Origin: Georgenia sp. TF02-10
Lineage (GTDB): Bacteria > Actinomycetota > Actinomycetes > Actinomycetales > Actinomycetaceae
Assembly: GCF_022759505.1 (NCBI RefSeq)
Contig: NZ_CP094289.1
Span: forward strand, 1,736,001 to 1,800,000
DNA: 64,000 nucleotides
Direction: 5' to 3'
Shown here: positions 49,444 to 58,532 of the stretch, in pieces
Position numbering within the stretch: the stretch's first letter is position 1
Layout: each line of letters starts with the position of its first letter
Program-made: the position numbers and the translations under genes
Notes under the pieces: generated by a model
The model's input: only the letters and a program-made list of their open reading frames with translations
What the model was told of the DNA's origin: nothing
The model's database searches: none

Positions 49444-51780
49444 TCAGGCCGCCGGCAGCCCGGCGAGCACCGCCGGCGGCTCGCCGGTGTGCACGACGGT
49501 CAGCGCCCGCGTGGTCCGGGTCAGGGCGACGTACAGGTCGTTCAGCCCCCGGGGTCCGGCCAGGATCCCGGCCGGCTCGGCCACCACGACCGCGTCGAAC
49601 TCCAGGCCCTTCGCCTGCGCCGGGGACACCACGACCGTCTCCGCCCGCAGGTCCACCGGCCCGGCGGCGCCCAGCGCCGCGGCGAGCGGCCGCACCAGCG
49701 CCGCCGGCGCGATCACCGCGGTCCGGTCCCCGCGCCGTCGGGCCTCGGCGACGGCGTCCCGGACCGCGTCCGCCAGGCCGCCGGCGGCCACCGGCACCCG
49801 GACCGGGACGGCGCCGGTCGACCGGGCGCTCACCGGGGCCGCCGCGCCGGGGTCGAGGGCCCGCAGCGCCGGGGCGGCGGCCGCCATCACCTCCGCCGGG
49901 GTGCGGTAACTGACGGTGAGCCGGCCCTGCCGGACCCGGGCGGCGGTGTGCGGCGCCAGCGCCGCCGCCCAGGAGGTCACCGCCGTCGGGCCGCTCGCCT
50001 GGTGCACGTCCCCGACGACGGTCATCGACCCGGCCGGGCAGCGCCGGAACAGGGCCCGCCAGGTCATCGCCGAGAGCTCCTGCGCCTCGTCCACGATGAC
50101 GTGGCCGTACACCCAGGACCGGTCGGCGGCGGCCCGCTCGGCGAAGGTGCGGTGCTCGGGCGCCCCGTGCCGGTCGGCCAGCTCGGTGCCGCTGAGCAGC
50201 GCCCCGCCCGGCACGGCGTCGCCGTCGGCGTCCTCGGCCAGCAGGTCGTGCTCCCGCAGCACCTGCCGGGCGAAGCGGGCCGCGTCCCGGCGCTGCCGCT
50301 CGGCCCGGGACCGCGCGTCGGTGTCGTCCACGCCCAGCAGCTCGGCGGCCTCGTCGAGCAGGGCGACGTCCCCGGCCGACCAGCCGGCCCCCCGCTCCCG
50401 CCGCAGCCGGGCCCGGGCGCCGTCGTCCAGGAGCCCCGCGGCCGCGGCGGCCAGCCGGTCCTCGTCGGCGAACAGGTCCGCGAGCAGCTCCTCGGGGGTG
50501 AGCAGCGGCCAGAGGTCCTCCACCGCCGCGGCAACGCCGGGGTCGGCGATCAGCTCGCGCTCGACCAGCGGCACCTCGTGGGTCGCGACCGTCCCGTCCA
50601 CCTGGCTGCCGACGGCGTCCACCCGGGCGAAGACGGCGTCCGGCGCCCGGGCGAGGGCGGCGTCGGCCCGGGCCAGCTCCTCCTCCAGCCCGTCCTCGAC
50701 GTCCTGGAGCAGGCGGTACCCGGCGCCGGCCACCTCCAGCACCAGGGCCCGGAGGACCTCGGCCCGGAAGAGGCGCCGCGCCCCGTTGTGGGTCCGCTCG
50801 GACCGGCGGGCGCGCTCGCCGGCGTCCCGGAGCAGATCGGCGGGCAGGTGGTAGGCCTCGCCGTCGAAGGTGACCTCGACGCCGTCGGCGGCCTGCCGGG
50901 CGCGGACGGCCCGGGCCAGCACCTCGGCCATCACCAGGCTGCCCTTGACCGCGGTGGTCTCCGGGTCCTACGGCCGGTCCGGGACGACGCCGGGGTAGAG
51001 CTCCTCGGGCGTGGTGAGCACCACCTGGGTCTCGCCGAGCGAGGGCAGCACCTGCTCGATGTAGTCCAGGAAGGTCGGCGTCGGGCCGACGACGAGCACC
51101 CCCTGGCGGGCGACGGTCGGCCGGGCGTAGAGCAGGTACGCGGCGCGGTGCAGCGCCACGGCGGTCTTGCCGGTGCCGGGGCCGCCCTGGACCACCAGCA
51201 CCCCGTCGGCGTCGGCGCGGACGATCTCGTCCTGCTCGGCCTGCAGGGTGGTGACGATGTCCTTCATCCGGCCGGTGCGGTGCTCGGCCAGGGCGGCCAT
51301 CAGCGCGCCCTCGCCCTGCAGCGGCAGCGCGCCGGGGGCGGCGTCGAGGTCGAGGAGCTCGTCCTCCAGGCCGGTCACCCGCCGGGCGCTGGTGCGCAGG
51401 TGCCGGCGCCGCCGCACGCCGTGGTTGTCCGCCGGCGTGGCCAGGTAGAACGCCCGCGACCCGGGCGCGCGCCAGTCCAGCAGCAGCGGGGTGCGCTCCG
51501 GCGCCGGGCCGCGCAGCCCGGTGCGGCCGACGTAGCGGACCTGCCCCTCGGCCAGGTCCAGCCGGCCGAAGCAGAGCCCCTCCTCGGCACGGTCGAGGGT
51601 CGCGGCACGCTCGGTGAGCCGGTCGACCTGGGCCTCCCGGTCGACCAGGTCCCGGGCGGAGCCGCCGCGGGCCCGCAGCGCCCGGTCCAGCTCGCCGGCG
51701 ACCTGCGCGCGGAGCTCGTCCACCCGGGCGTACAGGCGGTCCAGGTGCTGCTGCTCGTGGTCGAGCTCGGACGGCGTCAT
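49444..51780 (-). pseudogene. HelD/UvrD-like helicase interrupted by in-frame TAG
   Basis: On the minus strand a helicase frame of about 778 codons runs from ATG 51780 to 49444. The N-terminal part has a coiled-coil start, DWRAPGSRAFY near residue 100, and Walker A GGPGTGKTAVALHRAAYLL near 200. At 50968-50970 a TAG stops the frame after PGVVPDRP. The same frame then continues DPETTAVKGSLVMAEVLARA and carries VIVDEAQELS (Walker B), SYRTPAEV and AKGLEFDAVV to the end. HelD proteins detach stalled RNA polymerase. As read, ATP-site halves are split between two ORFs (51780-50968 and 50934-49444). Confidence 0.85.
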
Positions 51781-51909
51781 CGGAACCTCTCCCTCGGGGA
51801 CGGAGGGGCCAACGGTCGGCGGGCGGGCGGTGTTCCGTCAACCGCCCGACTGGGAGCGGGCGACGACGGCGGGCCGGGCGCGCGGCATCGCGGCGGGCGC
51901 CGCTGGCCT

Positions 51910-52005
51910 CGGCGCCCGTCGGTCTCGGCGCGCGTCGGTCTCGGTGCCCGTCGGCCGCGGTGCCCGTCGGCCGCGGTGCCCGTCGGCCGCGGCGCCCACC
52001 GGCTG
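51910..52005. repeat. 16-bp tandem repeat array (6 units)
   Basis: Units start at 51910, 51926, 51942, 51958, 51974 and 51990. The middle three are identical (CGGTGCCCGTCGGCCG). The array lies between the helicase gene start and the small acidic-protein gene. Confidence 0.93.
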
Positions 52006-52071
52006 TGAGCCCGCGACAGCGGGGCGAGCCGGGCATAGTGTCGAGGCACCCCTCAGCGAAGGAGCCCGACG

Positions 52072-52269
52072 ATGACGAACACTCCGAACACCCCGATCAT
52101 CCCGCCCGACGAGAGCCGCCCGGGCCACTTCCCCGCCGACACCGACCCGCTCCTCGGCGGCGACGACGACGACCAGCCGCTGGACCCCGACCGCGACGAG
52201 AATCAGGTCGACAGCGCCGACGCGGACCGGCAGGCCGCGACGGAGGGCACCCTCGACACCGACCGGTAA
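52072..52269 (+). CDS. Small hydrophilic protein of unknown function
   Basis: A 65-residue acidic protein rich in Asp, Pro and Asn (starts MTNTPNTPIIPPDESRPGHF). It has no membrane span or known fold and is probably disordered. A clear GCGAAGGAG ribosome site precedes ATG 52072, and the reading frame differs in composition from the flanking repeats, so I think it is real. It stands alone; transcription from the divergent helicase gap is likely. Confidence 0.6.
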   Translation: MTNTPNTPIIPPDESRPGHFPADTDPLLGGDDDDQPLDPDRDENQVDSADADRQAATEGTLDTDR

Positions 52270-52458
52270 CGGCCGGCGCTCGGGCAGCGGCGGGCCGCGG
52301 GTGGGCCGGACCCGGCGCTCGAGCAGCAGCGGGCCGCGCGGGCGGGCCGGGCGCCGTCGTCGTGCCCGAGGTGCGTCATCCGGGCACGTGTGCCGCGGAC
52401 GGTGGGCGCACGCGGTGACGGATGCGGCCAGGGGTTGCTGGGGCGGCAGCGCCTCACG

Positions 52459-52477
52459 CTAGGTTAGGAGTACCTAA
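52459..52477 (+). promoter_or_regulatory. DtxR/IdeR-type iron box
   Basis: The 19-bp site CTAGGTTAGGAGTACCTAA matches the known DtxR consensus TTAGGTTAGSCTAACCTAA at 15 positions, with both half-sites kept. It ends 16 nt before the SIP start codon, so iron-loaded DtxR/IdeR should block transcription. Confidence 0.8.
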
Positions 52478-52493
52478 CGCAGACGAGGACGCC

Positions 52494-53327
52494 ATGGCCC
52501 GCACAGGCATGAGCGCCACCCGGGTCAAGCCCGCGGTGGCGCAGCTCCTGACGCTGCACGTGCTGCGCAGCGAGCGCATCTCGCCGAGCTTCGTGCGCGT
52601 CACCCTCGGCGGGGGCGAGGTCGAGCGGTTCGCCCCGATGGGCTTCGACCAGTGGTTCCGGCTGTTCCTGCCGGTGTCGGACGCCTCGCTGTCGCGCCTG
52701 CCGAACAGGCTCGACACGCTGGCGTACCTGCGGTACCTCGCGATCGCCAGGACCGACCGTCCGGTGCTGCGCAACTACACCGTCCGGGCCTTCCGCGACC
52801 ACGGTCCCGACGGCGCCGAGCTCGACGTCGACTTCGTCCTGCACGGCTCCGTCGCCGACGGCACCTCCGGTCCCGCGGCGGCCTGGGCGCAGACCTGCCG
52901 CCGCGGCGACGCCGTCGCGATCCTCGACGAGGGGATCACCTTCCACCCCCCGGAGCACCTGCTCCGCCGCGTGAGGGTCGTCGTCGACGAGACCGGGCTG
53001 CCGGCCGCCGCGGGCATCCTTTCCTCCCTCCCGCGCGACGCCGCCGGCGTCGCGGTGCTCGAGATCCCGGAGCGGGGCGACGCCCAGGACCTCACCCCGC
53101 CCGAGCACGTCACCGTCGAGTGGGTGGTCCGCGAGGAGCCGGATGCCGTGCCCGGCGCCGCGGCGCTCGCCCGCGCCGTCGCCGAACCCCTCGACCACCC
53201 GTTCTACGGCTGGATCGCCGGCGAGCAGCGCCTGGCCACCGAGCTGCGCCGCCACTGGGTGCGCTCCGGCGCCGCAAAGACCGACGTCACCTTCGGCGGC
53301 TACTGGAAGTCCCGCGCCCGCCACTGA
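52494..53327 (+). CDS. Siderophore-interacting protein (FAD-dependent ferric reductase)
   Basis: A 277-residue SIP-family flavoprotein. The FAD site is RNYTVRAF near residue 87, and the C-terminal NAD(P)H-type domain includes FYGWIAGE near 239, ending YWKSRARH. It reduces ferric iron in an imported siderophore so the metal is released in the cytoplasm. An iron box lies just upstream. GACGAGGA precedes ATG 52494. No siderophore transporter is adjacent. The last 40 nt of the gene recur at 54185. Confidence 0.93.
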   Translation: MARTGMSATRVKPAVAQLLTLHVLRSERISPSFVRVTLGGGEVERFAPMGFDQWFRLFLPVSDASLSRLPNRLDTLAYLRYLAIARTDRPVLRNYTVRAFRDHGPDGAELDVDFVLHGSVADGTSGPAAAWAQTCRRGDAVAILDEGITFHPPEHLLRRVRVVVDETGLPAAAGILSSLPRDAAGVAVLEIPERGDAQDLTPPEHVTVEWVVREEPDAVPGAAALARAVAEPLDHPFYGWIAGEQRLATELRRHWVRSGAAKTDVTFGGYWKSRARH

Positions 53328-53340
53328 GGTCCGTCAGCGG
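53300..53340 (+). repeat. 41-bp direct repeat, copy 1 (SIP gene 3' end)
   Basis: Matches 54185-54225 at 37 of 41 positions; weaker similarity extends about 17 bp to the left. It spans the end of the SIP gene and its stop. Confidence 0.85.
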
Positions 53341-53350
53341 GCGGGCGCAC

Positions 53351-53356
53351 TACCGT
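53351..53356 (+). promoter_or_regulatory. -10 element of a leaderless promoter (TA operon)
   Basis: TACCGT lies 6 nt before ATG 53363. Confidence 0.5.
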
Positions 53357-53362
53357 TAGCGC

Positions 53363-53785
53363 ATGGCTGGCATGCCACTTTCCATCCGGTTCGACCCGGC
53401 ATTGCTGGACCGTTTGCGCCGCGGAGCCGCAGGGCGGGGAACGACACCGTCGGGCCTTGCGCAGCGGCTCGTCGACGAGGGCCTGCGCTCCCAGGAGTTT
53501 CCCGGCACCGTGTTCCGCGATGGCCCGTCCGGTCGCCGGGCCGGTCTCGCGGTCGGGCCTGATCTATGGGAGGTGGTAGCGGCGCTGCGCGACTCGGAGC
53601 TGCGCGGAGACGGCGCCGTCGAGGTGGCCGCCAGGGACATGGACCTCCCGCTCGGGATGGTGCGAATGGCGCTGGCCTACTACGGCGCCTACCCCGAGGA
53701 GATCGACACCGAGATCGCCGAGAACGAGCGCGCGTCCGAGGAGGGCCTGCGGTCGTGGGAGTCGCAGCAGCGGCTCCTGGCATGA
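53363..53785 (+). CDS. Antitoxin with RHH and DUF433-like parts
   Basis: A 140-residue antitoxin. The N-terminus (MPLSIRFDPALLDRLRR and PSGLAQRLVDEGLR) is ribbon-helix-helix. The second half, WEVVAALRDSELRGDGAVEVA, is a DUF433-like winged-helix segment, and the end is a charged helix. This combination is typical of the antitoxin paired with DUF5615 PIN-like toxins. Its stop overlaps the toxin ATG (ATGA). Confidence 0.8.
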   Translation: MAGMPLSIRFDPALLDRLRRGAAGRGTTPSGLAQRLVDEGLRSQEFPGTVFRDGPSGRRAGLAVGPDLWEVVAALRDSELRGDGAVEVAARDMDLPLGMVRMALAYYGAYPEEIDTEIAENERASEEGLRSWESQQRLLA

Positions 53786-54147
53786 CGTGGCGCCTGCTGC
53801 TCGACGAGCACTGCTCCAAGGCGATCGCCGCCTCCTTGCGTCAGCTCGGGCACGACGTCGGGGTTGCGGTCGCCGATCCAGAGCTGGGCGGGGCGAGCGA
53901 CCCTGGCCTGTTCCGGTGGGCCGCCGAGGCGGGACGCCGGATCGTCACTGAGAGCACCAAGGACTTCCGGCCGCTGCTGCTGCGGGCCACCACGTCAGGT
54001 GCTCCGGCGGCACCGTTCCTGCTCGTCCCGCCTCGACGGTTCCCCCGAGGACGTGGGGACCGCACGGCCGCGATCGCCGCGGCGCTCCAGGCCTGGCTCG
54101 CCCACCCCGATGCGGACCGGCGACCCGTCGAAGACTGGCTGGTGTAG
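53782..54147 (+). CDS. DUF5615-family PIN-like toxin
   Basis: A 121-residue PIN-like nuclease. The first Asp is in RLLLDEHCSKAIAASL (residue 8 region), and further acidic positions are in DPGLFRWAAEAGRRIVTEST and KDFRPLLL. Such short toxins pair with the antitoxin type upstream. It lies in a cassette flanked by a 41-bp direct repeat copied from the SIP gene end. Confidence 0.8.
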   Translation: MTWRLLLDEHCSKAIAASLRQLGHDVGVAVADPELGGASDPGLFRWAAEAGRRIVTESTKDFRPLLLRATTSGAPAAPFLLVPPRRFPRGRGDRTAAIAAALQAWLAHPDADRRPVEDWLV

Positions 54148-54184
54148 CAACGTCACCCGACCAGGCGACGCCAGCTTCTCCCGG

Positions 54185-54225
54185 CTGCTGGAAGGCCCGC
54201 GCCCGGCACTGAAGTCCGTCAGCGG
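54185..54225 (+). repeat. 41-bp direct repeat, copy 2
   Basis: Copy of the SIP 3' end with four mismatches. Its right end overlaps the last codons of the convergent DinB-like gene. Confidence 0.85.
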
Positions 54226-54848
54226 CTCGCCAGGAAGCGGTCGACGACGGCGGACCGGCCGTGCACGTCGACCTCGGCGTGCGTGCGCCCGAGGGCGTGC
54301 AGCGCGAGCTCGACCGGGTCGCCGACGACGACCACGGCGTCGGCGCCGCGGTGGACCACCCGCCGGGGACCGCCCGGGACCACCAGGACCACGCCCACCG
54401 GGCTGGTGCGGTAGCTCAGCCGTGCCGTCGGCAGCAGCCGGGCCCAGACGGCCCGGACCATGTCCGGCGGGAGGACCCGGGGCTCGGCCGGCTCCGCACC
54501 CCCGCGCCGGACGTCCTCATGGTGGACGACGTACTCGATGAGGTTGCCGGTGTCACCCAGCCAGCCCACCGGTGACCAGGCCGGCGGGCCGCCGGCGAAC
54601 CGGTCGACCAGCGCCTGGTAGCCGGCGGGGGTGCGCGCCCCGGCGACGAGCCGGCCGAGGAACGGCTCCTGGCCCGGGGGTCGCCGGGCCAGCATGTCCG
54701 GCAAGACCAGGTAAGGCCGCTGCTCCCGCAGGACGAGGTGGCCGAGCACGTGCCGAACCGTCCACCCCTCGCACATCGTCGCCGCGTCCGGGTCCGCCTC
54801 GCGCAGGGTCTGCACGAGCGCGGCCCGCTCGGTCTCCATCCAGGGCAT
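54219..54848 (-). CDS. TIGR03085-family (DinB/MDMPI-like) metal-binding protein
   Basis: A 209-residue helical-bundle protein. The signature CEGWTVRHVLGHLVLRE near residue 26 and YVVHHEDVRR near 108 supply three His ligands typical of mycothiol-dependent or metal-binding DinB relatives. Function unknown; the family is actinobacterial. ATG 54848 was chosen because AGGAGG lies 6 nt upstream; ATG 54854 directly abuts that site. Confidence 0.82.
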   Translation of the reverse strand: MPWMETERAALVQTLREADPDAATMCEGWTVRHVLGHLVLREQRPYLVLPDMLARRPPGQEPFLGRLVAGARTPAGYQALVDRFAGGPPAWSPVGWLGDTGNLIEYVVHHEDVRRGGAEPAEPRVLPPDMVRAVWARLLPTARLSYRTSPVGVVLVVPGGPRRVVHRGADAVVVVGDPVELALHALGRTHAEVDVHGRSAVVDRFLASR

Positions 54849-55172
54849 CGGCATCCTCCTCGTGGTGCTGGCTGGCGCCCGACCTCCGGTCGGGCGCCGG
54901 TTCCCTGCCCGTCATGTCGCCCGGGCCGGGCCGCTTGTCGCTCGGGCCCCGGCCGCTTGTCGCTCGGGCCGGGCCGCTGACCGGTGCGGCGCTCGCCCCG
55001 GCCCCTGTACCACCGTGGCACGGCCGTGCCCCGGCGGCACCCGGCCCAGTCGACAGTGGCTAAGTCGGCCCCCGCGCCGGCCCCGTCTCAGCCGGCACCG
55101 GGCTCGGCCGGCATCCGGCTCCGCCGGCAACCGGCCGGCCGCTCCGCCCGCCCGGCGTGGCAAGATCGTCTG
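54849..55172. other. Gap before hisI with degenerate repeats
   Basis: A 324-nt divergent gap. A 20-bp unit GGCCGCTTGTCGCTCGGGCC occurs at 54929 and 54951, with a partial third copy, followed by CGGCACCGGGCTCGGC-type repeats to about 55140. CAAGAT at 55161 is a possible -10 for hisI. No gene is visible. Confidence 0.6.
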
Positions 55173-55544
55173 GTGCCTCCGACGAGTTCCCTCGCCCCGG
55201 ACGTCGCCGCCCGCCTCAAGCGGGACGAGCACGGCCTGGTCTGCGCCGTCGTGCAGCAGCACGACACCGGTGAGGTCCTCATGGTCGGCTGGATGGACGA
55301 CGAGGCCCTGGCCCGCACCCTCACCACCGGCCGCGCGACCTACTGGTCCCGGTCCCGGCAGGAGTACTGGCGCAAGGGCGACACGTCGGGCCACACCCAG
55401 CACGTCAAGGCCGTGAGCATCGACTGCGACGGCGACGCGCTCCTCGTCCAGGTCGACCAGGTCGGCCCGGCCTGCCACACCGGGGCCCGGAGCTGCTTCG
55501 CGGCCGGCGGGGACCTCGGCGCCGTCCCGGGCAGCCGGCCGTGA
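55173..55544 (+). CDS. hisI: Phosphoribosyl-AMP cyclohydrolase
   Basis: A 123-residue enzyme that opens the adenine ring of PR-AMP in histidine synthesis. Metal ligands and motifs are visible: [13 protein letters not shown] near residue 37, [10 protein letters not shown] near 55, [10 protein letters not shown] near 85 with Asp-Cys-Asp, and [12 protein letters not shown] near 101. It lacks the HisE pyrophosphatase domain. GTG 55173 gives the normal length. Its stop overlaps the trpE start (GTGA), linking histidine and tryptophan synthesis genes in one transcript. Confidence 0.95.
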   Translation: MPPTSSLAPDVAARLKRDEHGLVCAVVQQHDTGEVLMVGWMDDEALARTLTTGRATYWSRSRQEYWRKGDTSGHTQHVKAVSIDCDGDALLVQVDQVGPACHTGARSCFAAGGDLGAVPGSRP

Positions 55545-57298
55545 TCGGCGTCGACGGACCCAGCGGTCCCGGCGAGACCACGCCAACCGACGGCACCTCC
55601 CCCGACGCGGTCACGCCCGTCACGGTCGCCTGGGGCGAGACCTGGCCGGACCTGTCGACCTTCCGGCGGATGGCCGCCGACCGCCGCGTCGTCCCGGTCG
55701 TGCGCCGCCTCCTCGCCGACGACGTCACCCCGGTCGGCCTGTACCGCCAGCTCGCCGGCGGCCGGCCCGGCACCTTCATCCTGGAGTCCGCCGAGCACGA
55801 CGGCGCCTGGTCGCGCTGGTCCTTCGTCGGCGCCGCTGCCCGCGCCACTCTCACCGCCCGCGACGGGCACGCGACGTGGACCGGGGACGTGCCGGTGGGC
55901 ATCCCCACCAGCGGGCCCGTCCTGGAGGTCCTCGACGCCGCCCTCACCGCCCTGTCCGCCCCGGCCGTGCCCGGCCTGCCCCCGCTCACCGGCGGCCTGG
56001 TCGGGGCGCTGGGCTGGGACGTGCTGCGCGAGTGGGAGCCGACCCTGCGGGCCCTGGCCCCGCGCGAGCACGACACCCCCGACGTCGCGCTCTGCCTGGC
56101 CACCGACATGGCGGCGGTGGACCACCACGACGGGTCCGTGTGGCTCATCGCGAACGCGGTCAACTTCGACGACACCGACGCCCGGGTGGACGCCGCGCAC
56201 GCCGACGCCGTCGCCCGGCTCAACAAGATGATGGCCGCCCTGCAGACCCCGAGCGCCTCCCACGCCGCCGTCCGGGTGCCGGTCGCCGAGCCCGAGCTGA
56301 GGTTCCGCACCCCGCGGGCGGAGTTCGAGAACGCGGTGCTGGCCGCCAAGGACGCGATCCGCGACGGCGAGGTCTTCCAGGTCGTCATCTCCCAGCGCCT
56401 GGACATCCCCTGCCCGGCCGACCCGCTGGACGTCTACCGGGTGCTCCGCACCATCAACCCCAGCCCGTACATGTACTACCTGCAGCTGCACGACGGCGGC
56501 CAGGTCCCGCCCGATGCCGACGGCGAGGCCCCGGCCGGCCTGGCCGGGGAGGTTCCGGCGGTCGCGACCGGCCAGGTTCCCGCCGACGCCGACGGCGACG
56601 GCGAGGCGACCGACCCCGCCGGCAGCGGGCCGCAACCCGCCGGGGCGGGGAGCTTCGCCGTCGTCGGCTCCAGCCCCGAGACCCTGGTCCGCGTCCAGGA
56701 CGGCGCCGTCACGACCTTCCCCATCGCCGGGTCCCGCCCCCGCGGGGCCGGCCCGGCCGAGGACCGTGCCCTGGCCGAGGAGCTCCTCGCGGACCCGAAG
56801 GAGCTCAGCGAGCACGTCATGCTGGTCGACCTCGCCCGCAACGACCTCGCCAAGGTCTGCCACCCGGAGACGGTGGAGGTGGTCGAGCTCATGGAGATCA
56901 AGCGGTTCAGCCACATCATGCACATCTCCTCCACGGTGACCGGGCGGCTGCGCCCGGACGCCAGCGCGCTGGACTGCCTCGTCGCCACCTTCCCCGCCGG
57001 CACCCTCTCCGGGGCGCCCAAGCCGCGGGCGATCGAGCTCATCGACACCCTCGAGCCGGTCCGCCGCGGCCTGTACGGCGGGGTCGTCGGCTACCTCGAC
57101 TTCGCCGGCAACGCCGACCTCGCCATCGCGATCCGCACCGCCGTCATCCGCGCCGGCACCGCCACCGTCCAGGCCGGCGGCGGCATCGTCGCCGACTCGG
57201 TGCCCGCCGCCGAGTACGAGGAGAGCCGCAACAAGGCGGCGGCGGCCGTCCGGGCCGTCCAGGTCGCGGCCGGGCTCCGCCCCGCCGGGCGGGCGTGA
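55541..57298 (+). CDS. trpE: Anthranilate synthase component I
   Basis: A 585-residue chorismate-using enzyme that makes anthranilate with a TrpG glutaminase (not present here). The feedback site element is FILES near residue 84. The C-terminal core has VVISQRLD, the [10 protein letters not shown] strand, the SRPRGAGP loop, and the STVTGRL and [11 protein letters not shown] segments. A 45-residue low-complexity insertion (residues about 321-369, rich in Ala, Pro, Asp, Gly) splits the usual junction between YMYYL and VVGSSPE. It starts at GTG 55541 on the hisI stop. Confidence 0.94.
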   Translation: MIGVDGPSGPGETTPTDGTSPDAVTPVTVAWGETWPDLSTFRRMAADRRVVPVVRRLLADDVTPVGLYRQLAGGRPGTFILESAEHDGAWSRWSFVGAAARATLTARDGHATWTGDVPVGIPTSGPVLEVLDAALTALSAPAVPGLPPLTGGLVGALGWDVLREWEPTLRALAPREHDTPDVALCLATDMAAVDHHDGSVWLIANAVNFDDTDARVDAAHADAVARLNKMMAALQTPSASHAAVRVPVAEPELRFRTPRAEFENAVLAAKDAIRDGEVFQVVISQRLDIPCPADPLDVYRVLRTINPSPYMYYLQLHDGGQVPPDADGEAPAGLAGEVPAVATGQVPADADGDGEATDPAGSGPQPAGAGSFAVVGSSPETLVRVQDGAVTTFPIAGSRPRGAGPAEDRALAEELLADPKELSEHVMLVDLARNDLAKVCHPETVEVVELMEIKRFSHIMHISSTVTGRLRPDASALDCLVATFPAGTLSGAPKPRAIELIDTLEPVRRGLYGGVVGYLDFAGNADLAIAIRTAVIRAGTATVQAGGGIVADSVPAAEYEESRNKAAAAVRAVQVAAGLRPAGRA

Positions 57299-57948
57299 GC
57301 CGGCGGGCCGCCCGGGGCGGCGCCCACGAGACGGGCGCGGGCGGGGCCGGTGACCGGGCGACGGCGCGTGCCGCCCGGCCGGCGCGCCGCACCGTGGTCC
57401 TCGCCGCGCTCGTCCTCGCCGGGCTGCTCCTCGCCGTCGGCGCGCTGCCGTGGGCGGACGGGCAGGCGCCCACCGTCCTGGCCGTGGAGCCGGTCTCGGT
57501 CAGCGGCACGACGGCGGTGCCGGCGCTCGCCGGTGCCGCGCTGGTCGCGGGCGCCGCGGCCCTCGCCGCCGGGCTGGGCCGACGCGTCGCGGTAACGGTC
57601 GCCGGTGTCGCGCTCCTCGCCGCCGGTGTCGGCGCGGCCGTCGCCGTGGCCGACTTCCTCGCGGACCCGGCCGCGCCCCTGCTCGCGGCGGCGGCCGAGC
57701 TCAGCGGGGTGCGCCAGCTCCAGGGCCTGGCGACGACGACGCCGTGGCCCTATGCGGCCGTCGTGCTCGCCGTCGGGCTCGCCGGGGTCGGCGTGGTCAC
57801 CCTCGTCGTGGGACGCCGGTGGGCGGTCGCCGGCCGGCGCTACGAGCGCCCGGCGCGTCCCCGTACCCCGGCCGCTGACGAGCGGACCCGCGCGATGGAC
57901 GACTGGGATGCGCTCGGCCGCGGCGAGGACCCGACGGCCGGCCGGTAG
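57295..57948 (+). CDS. Trp-biosynthesis-associated membrane protein (TIGR02234-like)
   Basis: A 217-residue protein with about four hydrophobic spans (TVVLAALVLAGLLLAVGALP, then segments near residues 80, 100 and 160). The WADGQ/P segment after the first span is a family mark. It sits between trpE and trpC in many actinobacteria but its function is unproven. GTG 57295 overlaps the trpE stop. The C-terminal region is basic and cytoplasmic. Confidence 0.82.
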   Translation: MSRRAARGGAHETGAGGAGDRATARAARPARRTVVLAALVLAGLLLAVGALPWADGQAPTVLAVEPVSVSGTTAVPALAGAALVAGAAALAAGLGRRVAVTVAGVALLAAGVGAAVAVADFLADPAAPLLAAAAELSGVRQLQGLATTTPWPYAAVVLAVGLAGVGVVTLVVGRRWAVAGRRYERPARPRTPAADERTRAMDDWDALGRGEDPTAGR

Positions 57949-58032
57949 CACGGTCGGCCCGACCGGTGCCGGCCGCCACTCCCGAGCAGGTCGAGGTCGA
58001 AGCCACCTGGGCGAGCATCGGACCGGCGCATT

Positions 58033-58118
58033 GCGTCCGTGTGGTACTTGTGTGTGGTATCCAGCGCCGTGGAACTGGCACAAGTACCACACGGACGCTC
58101 CTCAAGTACCAACGGACA
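58033..58118. repeat. Perfect 20-bp inverted repeat with extra half-sites
   Basis: The arm GCGTCCGTGTGGTACTTGTG at 58033-58052 is exactly inverted at 58079-58098, with a 26-nt spacer. GTGTGGTAT repeats the core at 58052-58060, and CAAGTACCAACGGAC adds another partial copy at 58103-58117. It lies between the trp membrane protein gene and the HGxxPAAW gene. Confidence 0.92.
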
Positions 58119-58223
58119 CGGTGCGCTCGCGGCGCCGGCCACCCCCGCGGTCCCGCCGCCGCCCGCGCCCGCCCGACTCGCTACCCTGGGGCGAGCCGAC
58201 CCGTCGCCCTGGAGGGACGTCCG

Positions 58224-58505
58224 ATGCCCCAGCCCCCTGCCCGCCAGACCTACAAGCTGCCCACCCACGCCGCGTACAGCAACCACGGCCGCACGCCGGC
58301 CGCCTGGGTGCTCATGATCGGCTGCTGCCTGGGCGTCCTCATCGTCGGGCTGGGGCTCATCCTGACCCTGCGGTGGGTGCTCATCGCGGGCCTGGTCGTC
58401 ATCGCCGTGTCCCTGGTCGCCAGCCTCGTCATGCGCGGGATGGGGCTGGGGCAGGCACCCCAGGAGCAGCCCGGGAAGCGGGACGGTGACTGGTACAGCG
58501 ACTGA
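58224..58505 (+). CDS. HGxxPAAW-family small membrane protein
   Basis: A 93-residue protein with two membrane spans. The signature NHGRTPAAW precedes the first span near residue 23, and the second runs through WVLIAGLVVIAVSLVASLV. The family is found beside trp genes in Micrococcales; the role is unknown. CTGGAGGGA precedes ATG 58224 by about 8 nt. Confidence 0.85.
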   Translation: MPQPPARQTYKLPTHAAYSNHGRTPAAWVLMIGCCLGVLIVGLGLILTLRWVLIAGLVVIAVSLVASLVMRGMGLGQAPQEQPGKRDGDWYSD

Positions 58506-58532
58506 GGACGGCCGGCGCGGGCGTCGGCTGAC

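Noticed and set aside
50968-50970. TAG decoded as pyrrolysine or another amino acid
   Set aside because: No pyrrolysine genes are visible, the helicase family does not use it, and simple mutation explains the stop.
49007-52036. A 1009-codon minus-strand frame over the helicase region, which could seem to avoid the TAG
   Set aside because: It is a different frame with Arg/Pro/Gly-rich sequence and no helicase motifs; the true motifs lie in the frame that contains the TAG.
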